Below, piece by piece: positions 44,086 through 55,461 of a stretch of 64,000 nt of DNA. Source of the stretch: a virus; IMG/VR virus record IMGVR_UViG_3300044732_000643, positions 1-64,000 of that record; one strand, 5' to 3'. A program made the position numbers and the translations under genes. Every line of letters begins with the position of its first letter. Position 1 is the stretch's first letter. The notes under the pieces are model-generated. The model had not been told where the DNA came from and did not search any database. It saw only the letters and a list, made by a program, of their open reading frames with translations.

Positions 44086-47000
44086 ATGGCAACGTATTTA
44101 CAAGGCGTCACAGATTATATACCAGAGTTTCAACCCTTTCAACCGGACTTGAACTTTTATGGTAATGTTCTCCAGACAAAGCAAACTCAGTATGATTCTA
44201 ACTGGAAAGCAATAAACAATATTTATGGTCAGTATTTCTATGCTGACTTGACCCGTGAGAATAACATTGAAAAGAAAGATGAGTTATTGAAACAGATAGA
44301 CTTTAATTTAAAAAGAGTATCTGGATTAGACTTGTCACTTGACCAAAATGTACAACAAGCTACGCAAGTATTCAAGCCTTTCTACACTGATGATCTTCTT
44401 ATGAAAGACATGGCGTGGACCAAGAATTACGTTACAGATAGACAACGGGGACTTGCTCTTAAAAATTCTAAAAATAAAGAAGACCAGGGAATGTACTGGG
44501 ATACTGGTATCCGGTATATGGATTACATGAGAGAAGACTTTAAGAAAGTATCTGATGAAGAATCTTTAACTTTTGGTAATGCGACTTATACACCTTATGT
44601 AAACTCAATGAAAGAGTTTCAGAAGCTTGCAAAAGATTACGGTGATATAACTACGGAACATATGTCTGATGACGGTAGATACTTAATCAGAGAAAAGAAT
44701 GGTCAGGTTCTAGTGGCACCACTTACTTCTTTGTTTGAAGCCAGTGTAGCAAATGATCCAAGAATGGCTGATGTATATAGAGTACAAGCTATTGTAAATA
44801 GAAAGGACTATGTTGCCTCTACAAGAGATAGTGAGTTTAAAGGTGATGAAGGTGCTGCTGAAAGAGCATATCTTAATCAACAGAATAAAACTATTCAAGA
44901 GTATGTCCGTAGAAAAAAAGATCAGGCAACTGAAAAAGTAACTGTTACTAGCAATAACATAGCGGATGGTAAAATAGCTACTCAAACAGGTAATGATAAT
45001 CCAATGACCTTTGATTATCTAGCTCAGTTACAGAAAGCACAAGGCATTTATCAAGCTGTTGAAAGCAGAGCTGATGATATAGAAACACAAGTTTCTAATG
45101 GCTCATCTACAATGACTACTTCAGGATATACACCTGATGACCAATTAGATATTGAGTCTCTCAGATCTAAGGTAGATGTAGGAACAGCGGCTATATTAAT
45201 GGATCAAGATATTATAGAATCAGCTAATCTCTTTGCCTACATGGGTCATGAAACAAAGATGACTGCAGATCAATTTGCTTTAGAGAGTGTAAGACAAGCT
45301 AATAGACAATCACTACAGAAAAAGCAACAAGAGATTGACTATAATAAGATGGCCATTGAAGAAGGTCTAAAGACTCAGTACTACCTTTTTGATAATGAAA
45401 CTGGAACAATTATAAAAAATCCTAAGTATCAACAAACAAGTGTTAAACGTGGTGCGGGTGCATCCGGTGGTACTACAGATCCTACTTCAGCTCCTGAAGA
45501 AAATGCAAGAGTTGAAGAAGAACAAGCAATGGATTATGGTTCATCTTGGTTAAATACAGTAGCTCAAATCTTAAGTGATAGTGAATCTACAAGTAAAATA
45601 ACAAAAGAGAGAATGGCTAATATCCTTACTCCGTTCTCATGGGATACAGATGCTTCATTTAAAAATGTACATATTGATCCTGAAACTAAACAAGTTGTTT
45701 CTGACAGGACGTCTACTGAGCCTTGGTTTAATGCCATGGTTGATTATAACAAACGTAAGTTAGGTGTATTAGGAAGCTCATTGGAGATATCAAAGAGAAA
45801 AACAACAGAAGCTGCTTTAAAGTTATGGAAAGAAAATCCTGCAGCATATGTAGCTAGTTTAGATTCAAAGTCTTTGAAAGCTGTTAAAGCTAAAGCTGAT
45901 GCATTTCTTTTGGAAAGACATGCCCTTGGTGACCAGAATGCAACAAATCTTTTAGTGAGTCCAGAAAACGTAAATATGGATATTTTGATTATGGGTAAAG
46001 AAAGTGATGAACTTATAGAATCCCATAATAAAAACATACTCACACAAGCTATGAGCGGTAGTTTACCGTTTACTGATAAAAATAGTAAGAGTTTAATTAA
46101 CCTATACTACAATAATGGTAATCCCTTGAGTGAAAATCTATTTAAGACTTTTGCTAGAAACATTGTTCAGGGTCCTGAACGTGAGATATGGGTTGAGGCA
46201 AGAGATTATTCTGTTAGAGGTTTTGGTGATATGTTTGAATCTAGAGATTCAGAACAGAAAGGAACTTTCTCTAACAACCAAAAGTATAATATCAATACAA
46301 TGTTTCAAGCTGGAGCTTTAACTCCTACTAACATTGATGTCTTTATGAAGAGAGACTTAATGCATAACATGCCTAAAGAACAGTATGTAGCATTAAGAAA
46401 AGAAATCTTAGCCACACAAGAAGAAGCTAAACGTATTAATAAAAAACGTGAGTCTGGGGAAAAGCTATCATCTGAAGAACGGTATGGAGCTGGTACAAAA
46501 AAAGATATAAACTCTGTAATTAAAAGCTTTACCTATAATCAAAACAACTGGGATGATGTATTAACTCAGACTTATCAAACCATATCAAGTTCTTTATCAA
46601 AAGACATTGTTTCAACAAAGATGTTATCTAAGAGTAATCTTATTGACTTTGGTTCAGAAGGTAGTAAGTATTCATTAGCTGCAACTGACTATTCAGGTCA
46701 AGAAGTAAATACAGATGTCATAGGTACTTTTGGTTACAATGCATTTCAACAAATGATGAACCAGGATCTAGGTAAATCTAACTGGCTTTACAATCAAGAG
46801 ATGTTTAGAGTTTCTTGGGATGGTACTACAAGATCTGGATTTGAACCTGAATCAGATAGTGATGATGGAGAAAATCCAAAATTTAGAGCACAGGTTACTG
46901 ACATGATATTAAGAGGTTTACAATCTCAAATTGGAAAAGGAAAGGGGACTGACTTTGGGTTGTATCAAGCTCAGATTGCCAATGAACACAGGGGAACTGG

Positions 47001-47496
47001 TGCAATGATTGTTTACCCTACATATGAGACTCTTAAAGCAATGGATCTTATTGGAACTGACAAAGCACCAAAGATGATATCAGAGTCTCAAGCTAGAAGA
47101 ATTGTGACTAACGGTTTAGCAATTGCAGGACCAAGAACAGCATGGAAGAATGATTTGTTTATGGATAACAAAACAAGTCCGGCTGAAGGTGTACTTAATG
47201 CACTTGGAAAGATTGAATATGAAGATCCAATGGGTGGTGGTGGATACATAGTTAAAAAAACTAAAGGAGGTCCTGCCGACTACAGTATTACATTTAGTAC
47301 AGTTACTTATGATGATTATACTGGTGAAAAGTATGTTGAGGAAAAGACAATGGACTATAGACAGTTTGGTAAAAACCTTGATGAGGCTTTGGTAAAAATG
47401 CGTTTTATGTTGAGTCAAAGATCTCAGACTAATATGAATGACTGGAGGATGAATCCAACTATCAGGAATAAGAACCAATCTATGTTTAATAGGTAA
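44086..47496 (+). CDS. large helical virion cargo protein
   Basis: A 1136-residue protein. The start, MATYLQGVTDYIPEFQPFQP and then DLNFYGNVLQTKQTQYDSNW, matches a string that I associate with internal virion proteins of crAss-like phages. The remainder is helical and charged, with DQATEKVTVTSNN near residue 285 and long stretches without motifs. There is no Cys cluster, membrane segment or catalytic signature. It sits between the Gln-rich cargo gene and the 2650-residue nuclease-containing protein, so it is likely packaged with them and passes through the tail. The exact role is unknown. Confidence 0.55.
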   Translation: MATYLQGVTDYIPEFQPFQPDLNFYGNVLQTKQTQYDSNWKAINNIYGQYFYADLTRENNIEKKDELLKQIDFNLKRVSGLDLSLDQNVQQATQVFKPFYTDDLLMKDMAWTKNYVTDRQRGLALKNSKNKEDQGMYWDTGIRYMDYMREDFKKVSDEESLTFGNATYTPYVNSMKEFQKLAKDYGDITTEHMSDDGRYLIREKNGQVLVAPLTSLFEASVANDPRMADVYRVQAIVNRKDYVASTRDSEFKGDEGAAERAYLNQQNKTIQEYVRRKKDQATEKVTVTSNNIADGKIATQTGNDNPMTFDYLAQLQKAQGIYQAVESRADDIETQVSNGSSTMTTSGYTPDDQLDIESLRSKVDVGTAAILMDQDIIESANLFAYMGHETKMTADQFALESVRQANRQSLQKKQQEIDYNKMAIEEGLKTQYYLFDNETGTIIKNPKYQQTSVKRGAGASGGTTDPTSAPEENARVEEEQAMDYGSSWLNTVAQILSDSESTSKITKERMANILTPFSWDTDASFKNVHIDPETKQVVSDRTSTEPWFNAMVDYNKRKLGVLGSSLEISKRKTTEAALKLWKENPAAYVASLDSKSLKAVKAKADAFLLERHALGDQNATNLLVSPENVNMDILIMGKESDELIESHNKNILTQAMSGSLPFTDKNSKSLINLYYNNGNPLSENLFKTFARNIVQGPEREIWVEARDYSVRGFGDMFESRDSEQKGTFSNNQKYNINTMFQAGALTPTNIDVFMKRDLMHNMPKEQYVALRKEILATQEEAKRINKKRESGEKLSSEERYGAGTKKDINSVIKSFTYNQNNWDDVLTQTYQTISSSLSKDIVSTKMLSKSNLIDFGSEGSKYSLAATDYSGQEVNTDVIGTFGYNAFQQMMNQDLGKSNWLYNQEMFRVSWDGTTRSGFEPESDSDDGENPKFRAQVTDMILRGLQSQIGKGKGTDFGLYQAQIANEHRGTGAMIVYPTYETLKAMDLIGTDKAPKMISESQARRIVTNGLAIAGPRTAWKNDLFMDNKTSPAEGVLNALGKIEYEDPMGGGGYIVKKTKGGPADYSITFSTVTYDDYTGEKYVEEKTMDYRQFGKNLDEALVKMRFMLSQRSQTNMNDWRMNPTIRNKNQSMFNR

Positions 47497-47508
47497 TACA
47501 AAACTATA

Positions 47509-50500
47509 ATGGCTGAAAATCAAACACCAGAACCAGAAGATATTTCTGGAGGTGCTCAAATGATTAATCAAGGTAGCACTGATATTGATAATTTCTTACC
47601 ATTTGGAGGTAAAAATCCTATGGGTAATGTTACACCTGTATACAAATCTTCTCCTTTAAGACAGGCATATCCAGAAGTAAAGAGTCTTGATAACTCAACT
47701 TATCCTATTAAAGATAATATAACAGGATTAGCACCTTATACTAACAAACCTAATCAAACAGGTTTAATGTCAGCAAAAGAGAAAGCTAATGCTGACTTTG
47801 CAAGTATTAATAAAAGTTTACAGTCTTTTGAAGATAACAACGCATATGCTAAAATTCAAGCATATGATTCTTCTGCGGCAGGAGCACATAGAGCTAGATA
47901 TAAAGCCTATGGTCAAGAGACGTTTGATAGAATTGGATTTAACCCTGAGATAAATAATGAAGCACTGTTTAATGCTGGAACAACAGGACTTGATGACACA
48001 GCAAGATGGTTGACATCAGCTGCATGGCCGTTGTTCTCTAGAGGTTTTATTGCTAACCCTAAAAGTTATGGAGGTATATTTACCGGGGACTTTGGACAAG
48101 ACATTGAAGAAGCTAAAGCATATGAAGAATACAATGCTATAGGATACTCAAGTAAAGGTGGTATAGGTTCTTTCATCACAAATACACTTAACAGCTTTTC
48201 ATATACAGCCGGTATTATTTTAGAAGCAATTACTGAAGAAGCTATTATTGGTGGGGTGATTGGTGCCGCAGGTGGACCACAAGGAGCAGCTGGAGGTTCA
48301 TTTGTAGGAGGTGCAATAGGAGCTATTAAAGGACTTGCTGCTGTACCAAAAGCTTTATTTCAAATGGGTAGACAAGGGGCTACTCTTGCGGCTAATCTTA
48401 GAAGATTAGATGAGATGAGTGAAGCCAGAAGATTATATAATGAAGCTTCTAAAACAGTAGGTAACTTCTTTAACCCGTTTGATAATACTACCAATGCTGT
48501 ATCAGCAGCTTTAAACAATGCAAACAACATAACAAGACTAGCTAGAGCTACAAATACATTTGGTGGATTCTACAATGATGTGAAGAACATCAACATGGCG
48601 CTTTCTGAAGGAAGACTGGAAGGTGGGTTTGTAGAAAATAACACATACAAAGAAATGTATGATGCTCACTATGCTAAGTTTGGAGTAGCACCTGATGATC
48701 AAAAGCAAAGAGAGTTTAGGGATGTAGCTAGAAAAGCTGGTTCAGATGCTACTCTATATAACACTATGTTGATTAACTACTCTAACAAGTTGGTTATTCC
48801 TAATGTAATGAGAGGTGGTGTGTTCCGTGGATTGGCTGGTTATACAGATGATATTGCTGACTTTGGTACTCACAGTATTCTACTTAACCCTAAGAAAGGT
48901 TTTGAATTAGTTAAAAACAGTTTTGTCAATTCTCTCAAGGCTTTAAAAAGCCCAGGAACCTATGGCAAGTTTGCAATGAGCTATTTCAAAAGAAACGTTA
49001 CAGAGGGTGTTCAGGAAAATGCACAAGATGTTATATCGGAGTATCTACAGAAGTCTTATATAGCTGCCTATAATGACCCTTCTAAAGCTAACTTTGATTA
49101 CTCTAAGGCTATTCTTAAAACTGCAATAGGTAAACAGTTTAGTGCTCAAGGTTTTGAAACTTTTGCTTCTGGTTTTGTAATGGGTTCTCTAGCAGGACCT
49201 TTGAATGCTCTACCTAAATACATGCAGATTGGATACAATAAATACTACAAATATGCCGGTGAGTATGATAAGTATGTAGAGGGTAGAGGTCAGTCAGGAA
49301 AAGAACTTGTTGATACTCTTAATACTATTTACAAAGACCCTAAAGAGTTTTTTAAACATAGATACTTTAACTATGGTACTCAATCATTAGCGGCTAAGGT
49401 AGCTGATGATAAGACTAGTACTTCTGCTGAATATATGGATCAGAGAGATGCTGCTTTTATTACTCAAATGCAGACAGTCTTGAGTACAGGAACAATGAAA
49501 TATTTTGTAGATCAAATTAAGAGCTACCAACAGATGGCTCCGAAAGATGTAGAAGATGCACTTGGTCTTGCAGATGGAGAAGGTGTAAAAGCTATTCAAC
49601 GTGTAGATACTATTGTAGGTAGAGCCAAGAGAATGGAGAGACGCTACAATTATATTAATAAAAAACTAGGAAAGAACCCTATAGATCTTAATCTATTTGA
49701 CAAAGACTCTGATGACTATAACAAAGCTGCCTTATTACATAGTGCTTGGGAAGTGGGTGTTAATGCTCAATTATTCATGGGAGAGTCATTTGACAGAAAC
49801 CTAGAAAGAATTGCAGCTATCACAGATACTTTTGGACAGATTAGTCAGTTCTCCAATATACCTACTTCTGCAATCATGCCATTGCTTGACAAGCAACGTT
49901 TAGCAAATGAGTTTGAGTTGCTTCAGAGTGAAATTAAAGTACTTGAGGGTAGCGGAGATAAAGCATCTAAAGAACTAAACCAGAAGAAGCAACAACTTGA
50001 AGACCTTACTAATTTCCAAAAAGCCCTTAGCGCTGTACAGATTACTGTAATTGAAAAGCAAGGAATTCAAATGCGTAAGCAAGAGCTAATGGATAGTGGT
50101 CTACCTGAAGACCAAGCTCGGGTTGAGTCAGTAAAAAGATTTGAAGAAGAGTTTGATGTACTTGCAACTGATTTGATTAATGACCTAAAAGAAGTAACTA
50201 CACAGTACTTACTTAATCTATCTGGTTCCAATGTAGAGTTTACAAAACTCATGAATAAACTTCAGGAAGAAGGAGAGATAGATGGTATTGACTATGCAAT
50301 AACTCAGTTGATTGACTTGCATAAGTTAGATCATGAGAATCAAGCATTGGTAAAATACATCAATGTACTTCAAGATCCTGTAGAATTTGCTATACATGTC
50401 AACAGAAATCTTTCCTGGATGACTGAGATGTATAACAATAAGACTGAGTATTTCAAAGACATGGTGAATAACACCATAGAGCAGAAAGAATACAATGACC

Positions 50501-53500
50501 TATTACAAGCATTAGCGGATAAAGGCATCTATGTAGACCTTAATGAGTTTGCAGACTGGATAGAAGACAAAACAAACCTTCCCACTCAGTTTGAAGATGT
50601 TGTAAATAAGAGAGTAGTCAAACAAGGAAGTGTGATGTATCAGCAGTATGCTGAGTTATTCTTGAAGCTAGCAGATATCCAATCTAGAAAACCTGCCGGA
50701 AACAAAGCTACTGTAGATGAACAACTCAAAGAAGAGTTAGATAAAGCTGAAGAAGAGAAAGCTGGTAAACTAGCTAAAGCTAAGGTTGACTATGATGATA
50801 AGCTTAAAGCAGCTATTGGTTATACAGAAGCAGAATATGCGGCCCTTAAAAAGGATGAAGCTACACCTGAAGTATCACCTGAATTACAAGAAAGACTTGA
50901 TACTCTTACTAACTTAAAGGAACGCTTAGATGACAATGCTGTAAAAACAGATGAAGACATAGACAATCTGTTAGAAACTATAGCAACAGAACTTAAAGAT
51001 CTTGAGCTATTAGAAGTATACAACATAAACGTACTAGCTCTTTCCAAAGACAGAGCTGGAAAGAAAAAAGCCAAAGAATACAATAAAGAAACTCCACAAG
51101 AATTCTTTGATGAGAAGACTAAGTCTGGTGATGTACAAGAAAAGAACAATTTCTATACTGCATACTATGGACGTTATGTAGCAAGCACTCTATTAGCTAA
51201 AGAAATCAAAGCTATTCAGGATGAGATTGGTGAAACTACACCAGAAGGAGATACTACAGAAGATATAGTAATTAAAGAACAACCAGTTTATATAGAGTAT
51301 CAAGAGATTGTAGCTAAGATCAATGCAGACTATGAAAAGATCTTTGCAGAAATTCTTGAGAAGTACAAAGAGAAAGGTGCTAAAGCTACCTCTGTAACTG
51401 ATGCTAGAACTGGTCAACCAGCTAAGCCTGCTATTACAGTAGACACACCATGGGACAGTCTTCCTAAAGAACTACAAGATGAACTGCAACCTTTGTTTGA
51501 TACCTATGCTAAAAAGAGAAAGTATGCTGGTGAAGATGCAGCTACTAAAGCAAAAATCAGAGAGAATTGGTTAAAGACTCCTGAAGCTCAAGCTGTAGTA
51601 AAAGAATATGCTAATTCTCAAATAGGTGCTGAAGAAGAAGTAGAGTTTATTCTTGAAGAGGCTCCTACTCTTAGAATGAACAAGCGTACACCAGAAGAAC
51701 TTTCTGAGTCCACATTTGAACAACTTCAAATAGATGTAGATGCTCTTCAAATACTTGTAAATAAGAAAACAAGGACTGACCCTAAAACAAACAAAGAGGT
51801 AACACTTACAAAAAAAGAAGTAGCTTTTGCAATTGAAGACCTTAAAAACCTCAGAGGTTACTTAGCCTTTAGAAGATCCATTACTCCTATTAAACCAGAA
51901 GCTGAAAGAGTTGCTCAGGTTCTTAAGAGAAATGTACTTGACCGTCAGGGTGAAGTCACTGTTTATAGAGACAGTGCAGGTAATACAATAGGTAGAAGAT
52001 TAGAAGGTATTGACTATGAAGATGGTGAATATGCTGCAAGAGTAACTCAAGAGCTTTATGAAGTTCTTAAAGAGATTAATCCTGACTATGAAGAGTATCT
52101 TTATAATGGAATGAAGCCTATAGTAAATAAACAAACTGGTAGAATTCAATCTAGTCCAATTGATAGTTTGCTTACTGAACTGGATTTATATATTAAAGAT
52201 GGTGATGAAAAAACTCTAGAGCAAAAAGTTACTAAGCTTACGGACTTACTGCAGAACTACTATAAGCAAAAAACAATTGACAGATTTGGTAGTGAGAAGA
52301 AGTTGCAAATGCTTAGAGAAGTATTTATTCCTGTACAAAAAGGTAAGAAAAAAGCCACTGGTAAAGAGTTTACAACCGCCAATATCAAAGCTGCTATAAA
52401 TGAATTAGCTAATATAGGTAGTGCAATAGCAGGAACAACAGTAGATAAACTTGGACGTGATTTTTTCATGGGTGAGAAAATTACTAAACCTGCTAACATG
52501 TCTCCTGAAGCATTCAAGTCTTTATTAGATATCTTAAACCGCTTTGCTAATCAGATACGTGATAACAACATGGTTGTCATTTCTGAGAACATGCTTGTCT
52601 TTGATAAAGACTATGTGACTAAAGATGGTAAAAAACGTGGTATTGTAGGTGAGATGGACTTACTTGGATTCAAGGTTGATGGTAAGTTTATTATCATTGA
52701 CATGAAGACGGGTACTACAAATCGTTGGAAAAACTTTAATCCTAAAGCAGATACTGAGGTAGACTTACTTGCTAAAGGAACTGACAGTAAAGGCATCTCT
52801 ATCAGCAAAGATATTATTGACTGGAAGAAAACAGGATTTGATAGCTTTGAGGATGCTGATGAAAGAATGGATGGAATAGAGGGTATTACTATTAAAGAAA
52901 CTTACGGAGCTTCAAAAAGAGGTGTGGTTACTGGATTGGTTACAATTGATGGTCCTAATGAATCAAGAGATGTTGAAGTTGTTTTCAATACTGATAAGTA
53001 TACAGCTAAAGGTTCTCAAGATAGATATAGTAAGAGACCAGACTATAGTATTCAACAGACCTTCTATAGGAATGCCTTTAACAATATGTCAGGAGAGATG
53101 CCTGAAGGTATCTTCCTACTACCATTTGAAGTAGTACTAGATGGAGAGGATGGTTATATCAAGTCACTTAAGCTACCACCAATTGCTGATAAAGAAACAA
53201 TGCTTATTGAACTTGAGCCAGTAGAAGAAGTAAACAACTATCTACCACTTAAGACTATGGCACCTGCTGAAGGTGGTGAAGGTACAGCTAAAACAAAGAA
53301 AAGTAAAAAGAAAAAGACAACTACTGATGCTGCAGTAGACATAGAAGCTAGAAGGGCTGAAGGAACAAATGCTAGAGGTACCACTTATAAAGGAGAAACT
53401 ACTGAAAAAGATGAATTAAAAGTTACTAAATATTCTGAGTTTTCTCCTGATGGAAAAAGAATTACTAAAGGAGGTAGGATAATGACACCTGCTGAATTTA

Positions 53501-55461
53501 TAGAAGAATATGCTATAACTGACCAAGATCATTTAGAAAATCTTGAAGGAGCCACAGAAATAAGAGTATATGAAGTAAAAGTTGGTAAAAATGGAAAATC
53601 AGGAATAGACATAAAAGTCAGTTATCCAGATTTGGACCTAGAAATAACTGTTGGGGGACAAGAACTAGCCGCTTTAGGGGAGACTGAAGAGGAAGAACAA
53701 GAGCCTACTGATATTGTAGAGTACAAACCTAAGTCAGCATTGCTCAAAGACAATGTAGGTAAGCAAGTACTCTTTAATGGTATACTTGGTTCACTAGTTA
53801 CTTTCCCGCATCAAGGTGGTGACTTTGCTGTTGAAACAGAAAATAGTGTATACCCTATCAATGCTAATAGTGATCAGACTCTTAATGATGGAGGTGTATC
53901 AACTGTTAGAGTTAAGGGTAGTGATGTCTTTGGTGACCCAGTAGTAGCTGGTCAGATCTATGAAATTGAGTTTGTCAATGAAGGTAAAACAGAAGCCCTA
54001 ATAAACGGTGTCCCTTATAGAATTTCTAGAAACACTAAGGGTGGAGTTAAGTCTTTAACTTATAGAGTTAATGATAAAGCTCTTTCTGATATTTCTAAAC
54101 AAATTAATGATCTTGAAAAAGACCTTGCTAAGTTAGAAAAACAAGCAGACAAGCTTGCAAAAACAGATCCTGAAAACATTCAAATGACTCCATTGATAAC
54201 CAAAGCAATGGGTCTTAGAAATAAGATTGAGCTTCTTAATGGTAGAAGAGATGATCTGCAGGATACTAACAAAGATGTAAACACAAGAGATAAGAATCTT
54301 ATTCAAGCTTTACAAAGTATGTCAAGTACATTTGACAATTCTAAAGGTAAAGATGAGGAAGATGCTGATCTTGAAAAGATGAAACTACTAGAAGGTGAAG
54401 TACTACAAGCTATGAATGATATCCTTGATGAAGGATATCCTGAGAAGTTTGACATGCTTATCTCTGACCCATCATCTTTGAAGAGAGAAGACACAGATAG
54501 ATTCACAGCTTATGTTCAAAAGGCTAAAGAAGCATTTGAAACATTGAAAATACAATATGCAGCAGAATCAAAACTTACAACACCAATAGAAAAGGGTGTT
54601 GCTCAATTGGGAATTGTGTTAAATTATATTAAGAACCTAGAATACACTCAGAATGGAAAAGTCAAGAAGCAACAGCCAGCAGAAACCAAAGAGCTCCAAA
54701 GAGAGTTACAAGAAAATGAAGATGAATCTATTATTCAGGACGCTATCAGAAGACAACCAGGGGAAGTTCCTGGAGCAAAAGCTGCACCAGGAAGAAAAGC
54801 CAAAGATGTAGATGATCTTAAGAAAGCTGTAACACGTGGACTAACAGGTAAGACTACTCAAGAGTTAAATGACATACTAGATGAAGAGAATGAAGGCATC
54901 AGTATTGTAGACATAGAAGAAGCATTTGAGAATGCTACAGCTGAAACAATTGATGAGATCTATGCAGATTTCTTAACTCAAATTCAAGATGGACTAATAT
55001 CAATAGGAGATCCTAATATACTTACTGAACTACGTGATAAACGTAAGCTTGAATTAGGGGCCAAAATTGAGAAAAATACTATTGAAGTGGGTACTTATCT
55101 TATAGGTAAAAGAGGTAAATTTACAGAGATAGTAGAGGTAACTAACATCAATGAAGGAGAGTACACTATAGTACCTCTAGGTTCAGAAGAGGAAAAGGTA
55201 GTCTCATTGAAAACTTTACAAAAGAACTACAAAATGTACAGTGAAAACATGGATGAAGAGCAAGGAGATGTTGATATTACTGATGAAACTGAAGAGTCAG
55301 CACAAGAGACGCCAGAAACAATTGCTGATGTACTTAATGATGAGACTGTGATAAATAATGCCATTGGGGAAACTAGTAAAATGACTAGAGAAGAACGTAG
55401 AGCTCAGATGGCAGAGGAAAATAAAAAATGTAAATTAAAAGGTTCTCAAGATGGCTTGTAA
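47509..55461 (+). CDS. giant cargo protein with PD-(D/E)XK nuclease domain
   Basis: A 2650-residue protein. Residues about 218-284 are a long Gly-rich hydrophobic region that could enter a membrane. The centre (about 780-1400) is coiled-coil rich. Around 1650-1840 is a PD-(D/E)XK nuclease: an AGTTVDKLGRDFF element, then Glu1715 and Asp1717 (GEMDLLGF), then Asp1731 and Lys1733 (IIIDMKTG), and a later Gln-rich IQQTFYRNAF resembling the Q-x-x-x-Y helix. Another coiled coil lies near 2190-2250. The end overlaps the start of the polymerase gene by 11 bases, so both are likely made and packaged together. The nuclease may act on host or phage DNA at entry; the target is unknown. Confidence 0.6.
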   Translation: MAENQTPEPEDISGGAQMINQGSTDIDNFLPFGGKNPMGNVTPVYKSSPLRQAYPEVKSLDNSTYPIKDNITGLAPYTNKPNQTGLMSAKEKANADFASINKSLQSFEDNNAYAKIQAYDSSAAGAHRARYKAYGQETFDRIGFNPEINNEALFNAGTTGLDDTARWLTSAAWPLFSRGFIANPKSYGGIFTGDFGQDIEEAKAYEEYNAIGYSSKGGIGSFITNTLNSFSYTAGIILEAITEEAIIGGVIGAAGGPQGAAGGSFVGGAIGAIKGLAAVPKALFQMGRQGATLAANLRRLDEMSEARRLYNEASKTVGNFFNPFDNTTNAVSAALNNANNITRLARATNTFGGFYNDVKNINMALSEGRLEGGFVENNTYKEMYDAHYAKFGVAPDDQKQREFRDVARKAGSDATLYNTMLINYSNKLVIPNVMRGGVFRGLAGYTDDIADFGTHSILLNPKKGFELVKNSFVNSLKALKSPGTYGKFAMSYFKRNVTEGVQENAQDVISEYLQKSYIAAYNDPSKANFDYSKAILKTAIGKQFSAQGFETFASGFVMGSLAGPLNALPKYMQIGYNKYYKYAGEYDKYVEGRGQSGKELVDTLNTIYKDPKEFFKHRYFNYGTQSLAAKVADDKTSTSAEYMDQRDAAFITQMQTVLSTGTMKYFVDQIKSYQQMAPKDVEDALGLADGEGVKAIQRVDTIVGRAKRMERRYNYINKKLGKNPIDLNLFDKDSDDYNKAALLHSAWEVGVNAQLFMGESFDRNLERIAAITDTFGQISQFSNIPTSAIMPLLDKQRLANEFELLQSEIKVLEGSGDKASKELNQKKQQLEDLTNFQKALSAVQITVIEKQGIQMRKQELMDSGLPEDQARVESVKRFEEEFDVLATDLINDLKEVTTQYLLNLSGSNVEFTKLMNKLQEEGEIDGIDYAITQLIDLHKLDHENQALVKYINVLQDPVEFAIHVNRNLSWMTEMYNNKTEYFKDMVNNTIEQKEYNDLLQALADKGIYVDLNEFADWIEDKTNLPTQFEDVVNKRVVKQGSVMYQQYAELFLKLADIQSRKPAGNKATVDEQLKEELDKAEEEKAGKLAKAKVDYDDKLKAAIGYTEAEYAALKKDEATPEVSPELQERLDTLTNLKERLDDNAVKTDEDIDNLLETIATELKDLELLEVYNINVLALSKDRAGKKKAKEYNKETPQEFFDEKTKSGDVQEKNNFYTAYYGRYVASTLLAKEIKAIQDEIGETTPEGDTTEDIVIKEQPVYIEYQEIVAKINADYEKIFAEILEKYKEKGAKATSVTDARTGQPAKPAITVDTPWDSLPKELQDELQPLFDTYAKKRKYAGEDAATKAKIRENWLKTPEAQAVVKEYANSQIGAEEEVEFILEEAPTLRMNKRTPEELSESTFEQLQIDVDALQILVNKKTRTDPKTNKEVTLTKKEVAFAIEDLKNLRGYLAFRRSITPIKPEAERVAQVLKRNVLDRQGEVTVYRDSAGNTIGRRLEGIDYEDGEYAARVTQELYEVLKEINPDYEEYLYNGMKPIVNKQTGRIQSSPIDSLLTELDLYIKDGDEKTLEQKVTKLTDLLQNYYKQKTIDRFGSEKKLQMLREVFIPVQKGKKKATGKEFTTANIKAAINELANIGSAIAGTTVDKLGRDFFMGEKITKPANMSPEAFKSLLDILNRFANQIRDNNMVVISENMLVFDKDYVTKDGKKRGIVGEMDLLGFKVDGKFIIIDMKTGTTNRWKNFNPKADTEVDLLAKGTDSKGISISKDIIDWKKTGFDSFEDADERMDGIEGITIKETYGASKRGVVTGLVTIDGPNESRDVEVVFNTDKYTAKGSQDRYSKRPDYSIQQTFYRNAFNNMSGEMPEGIFLLPFEVVLDGEDGYIKSLKLPPIADKETMLIELEPVEEVNNYLPLKTMAPAEGGEGTAKTKKSKKKKTTTDAAVDIEARRAEGTNARGTTYKGETTEKDELKVTKYSEFSPDGKRITKGGRIMTPAEFIEEYAITDQDHLENLEGATEIRVYEVKVGKNGKSGIDIKVSYPDLDLEITVGGQELAALGETEEEEQEPTDIVEYKPKSALLKDNVGKQVLFNGILGSLVTFPHQGGDFAVETENSVYPINANSDQTLNDGGVSTVRVKGSDVFGDPVVAGQIYEIEFVNEGKTEALINGVPYRISRNTKGGVKSLTYRVNDKALSDISKQINDLEKDLAKLEKQADKLAKTDPENIQMTPLITKAMGLRNKIELLNGRRDDLQDTNKDVNTRDKNLIQALQSMSSTFDNSKGKDEEDADLEKMKLLEGEVLQAMNDILDEGYPEKFDMLISDPSSLKREDTDRFTAYVQKAKEAFETLKIQYAAESKLTTPIEKGVAQLGIVLNYIKNLEYTQNGKVKKQQPAETKELQRELQENEDESIIQDAIRRQPGEVPGAKAAPGRKAKDVDDLKKAVTRGLTGKTTQELNDILDEENEGISIVDIEEAFENATAETIDEIYADFLTQIQDGLISIGDPNILTELRDKRKLELGAKIEKNTIEVGTYLIGKRGKFTEIVEVTNINEGEYTIVPLGSEEEKVVSLKTLQKNYKMYSENMDEEQGDVDITDETEESAQETPETIADVLNDETVINNAIGETSKMTREERRAQMAEENKKCKLKGSQDGL

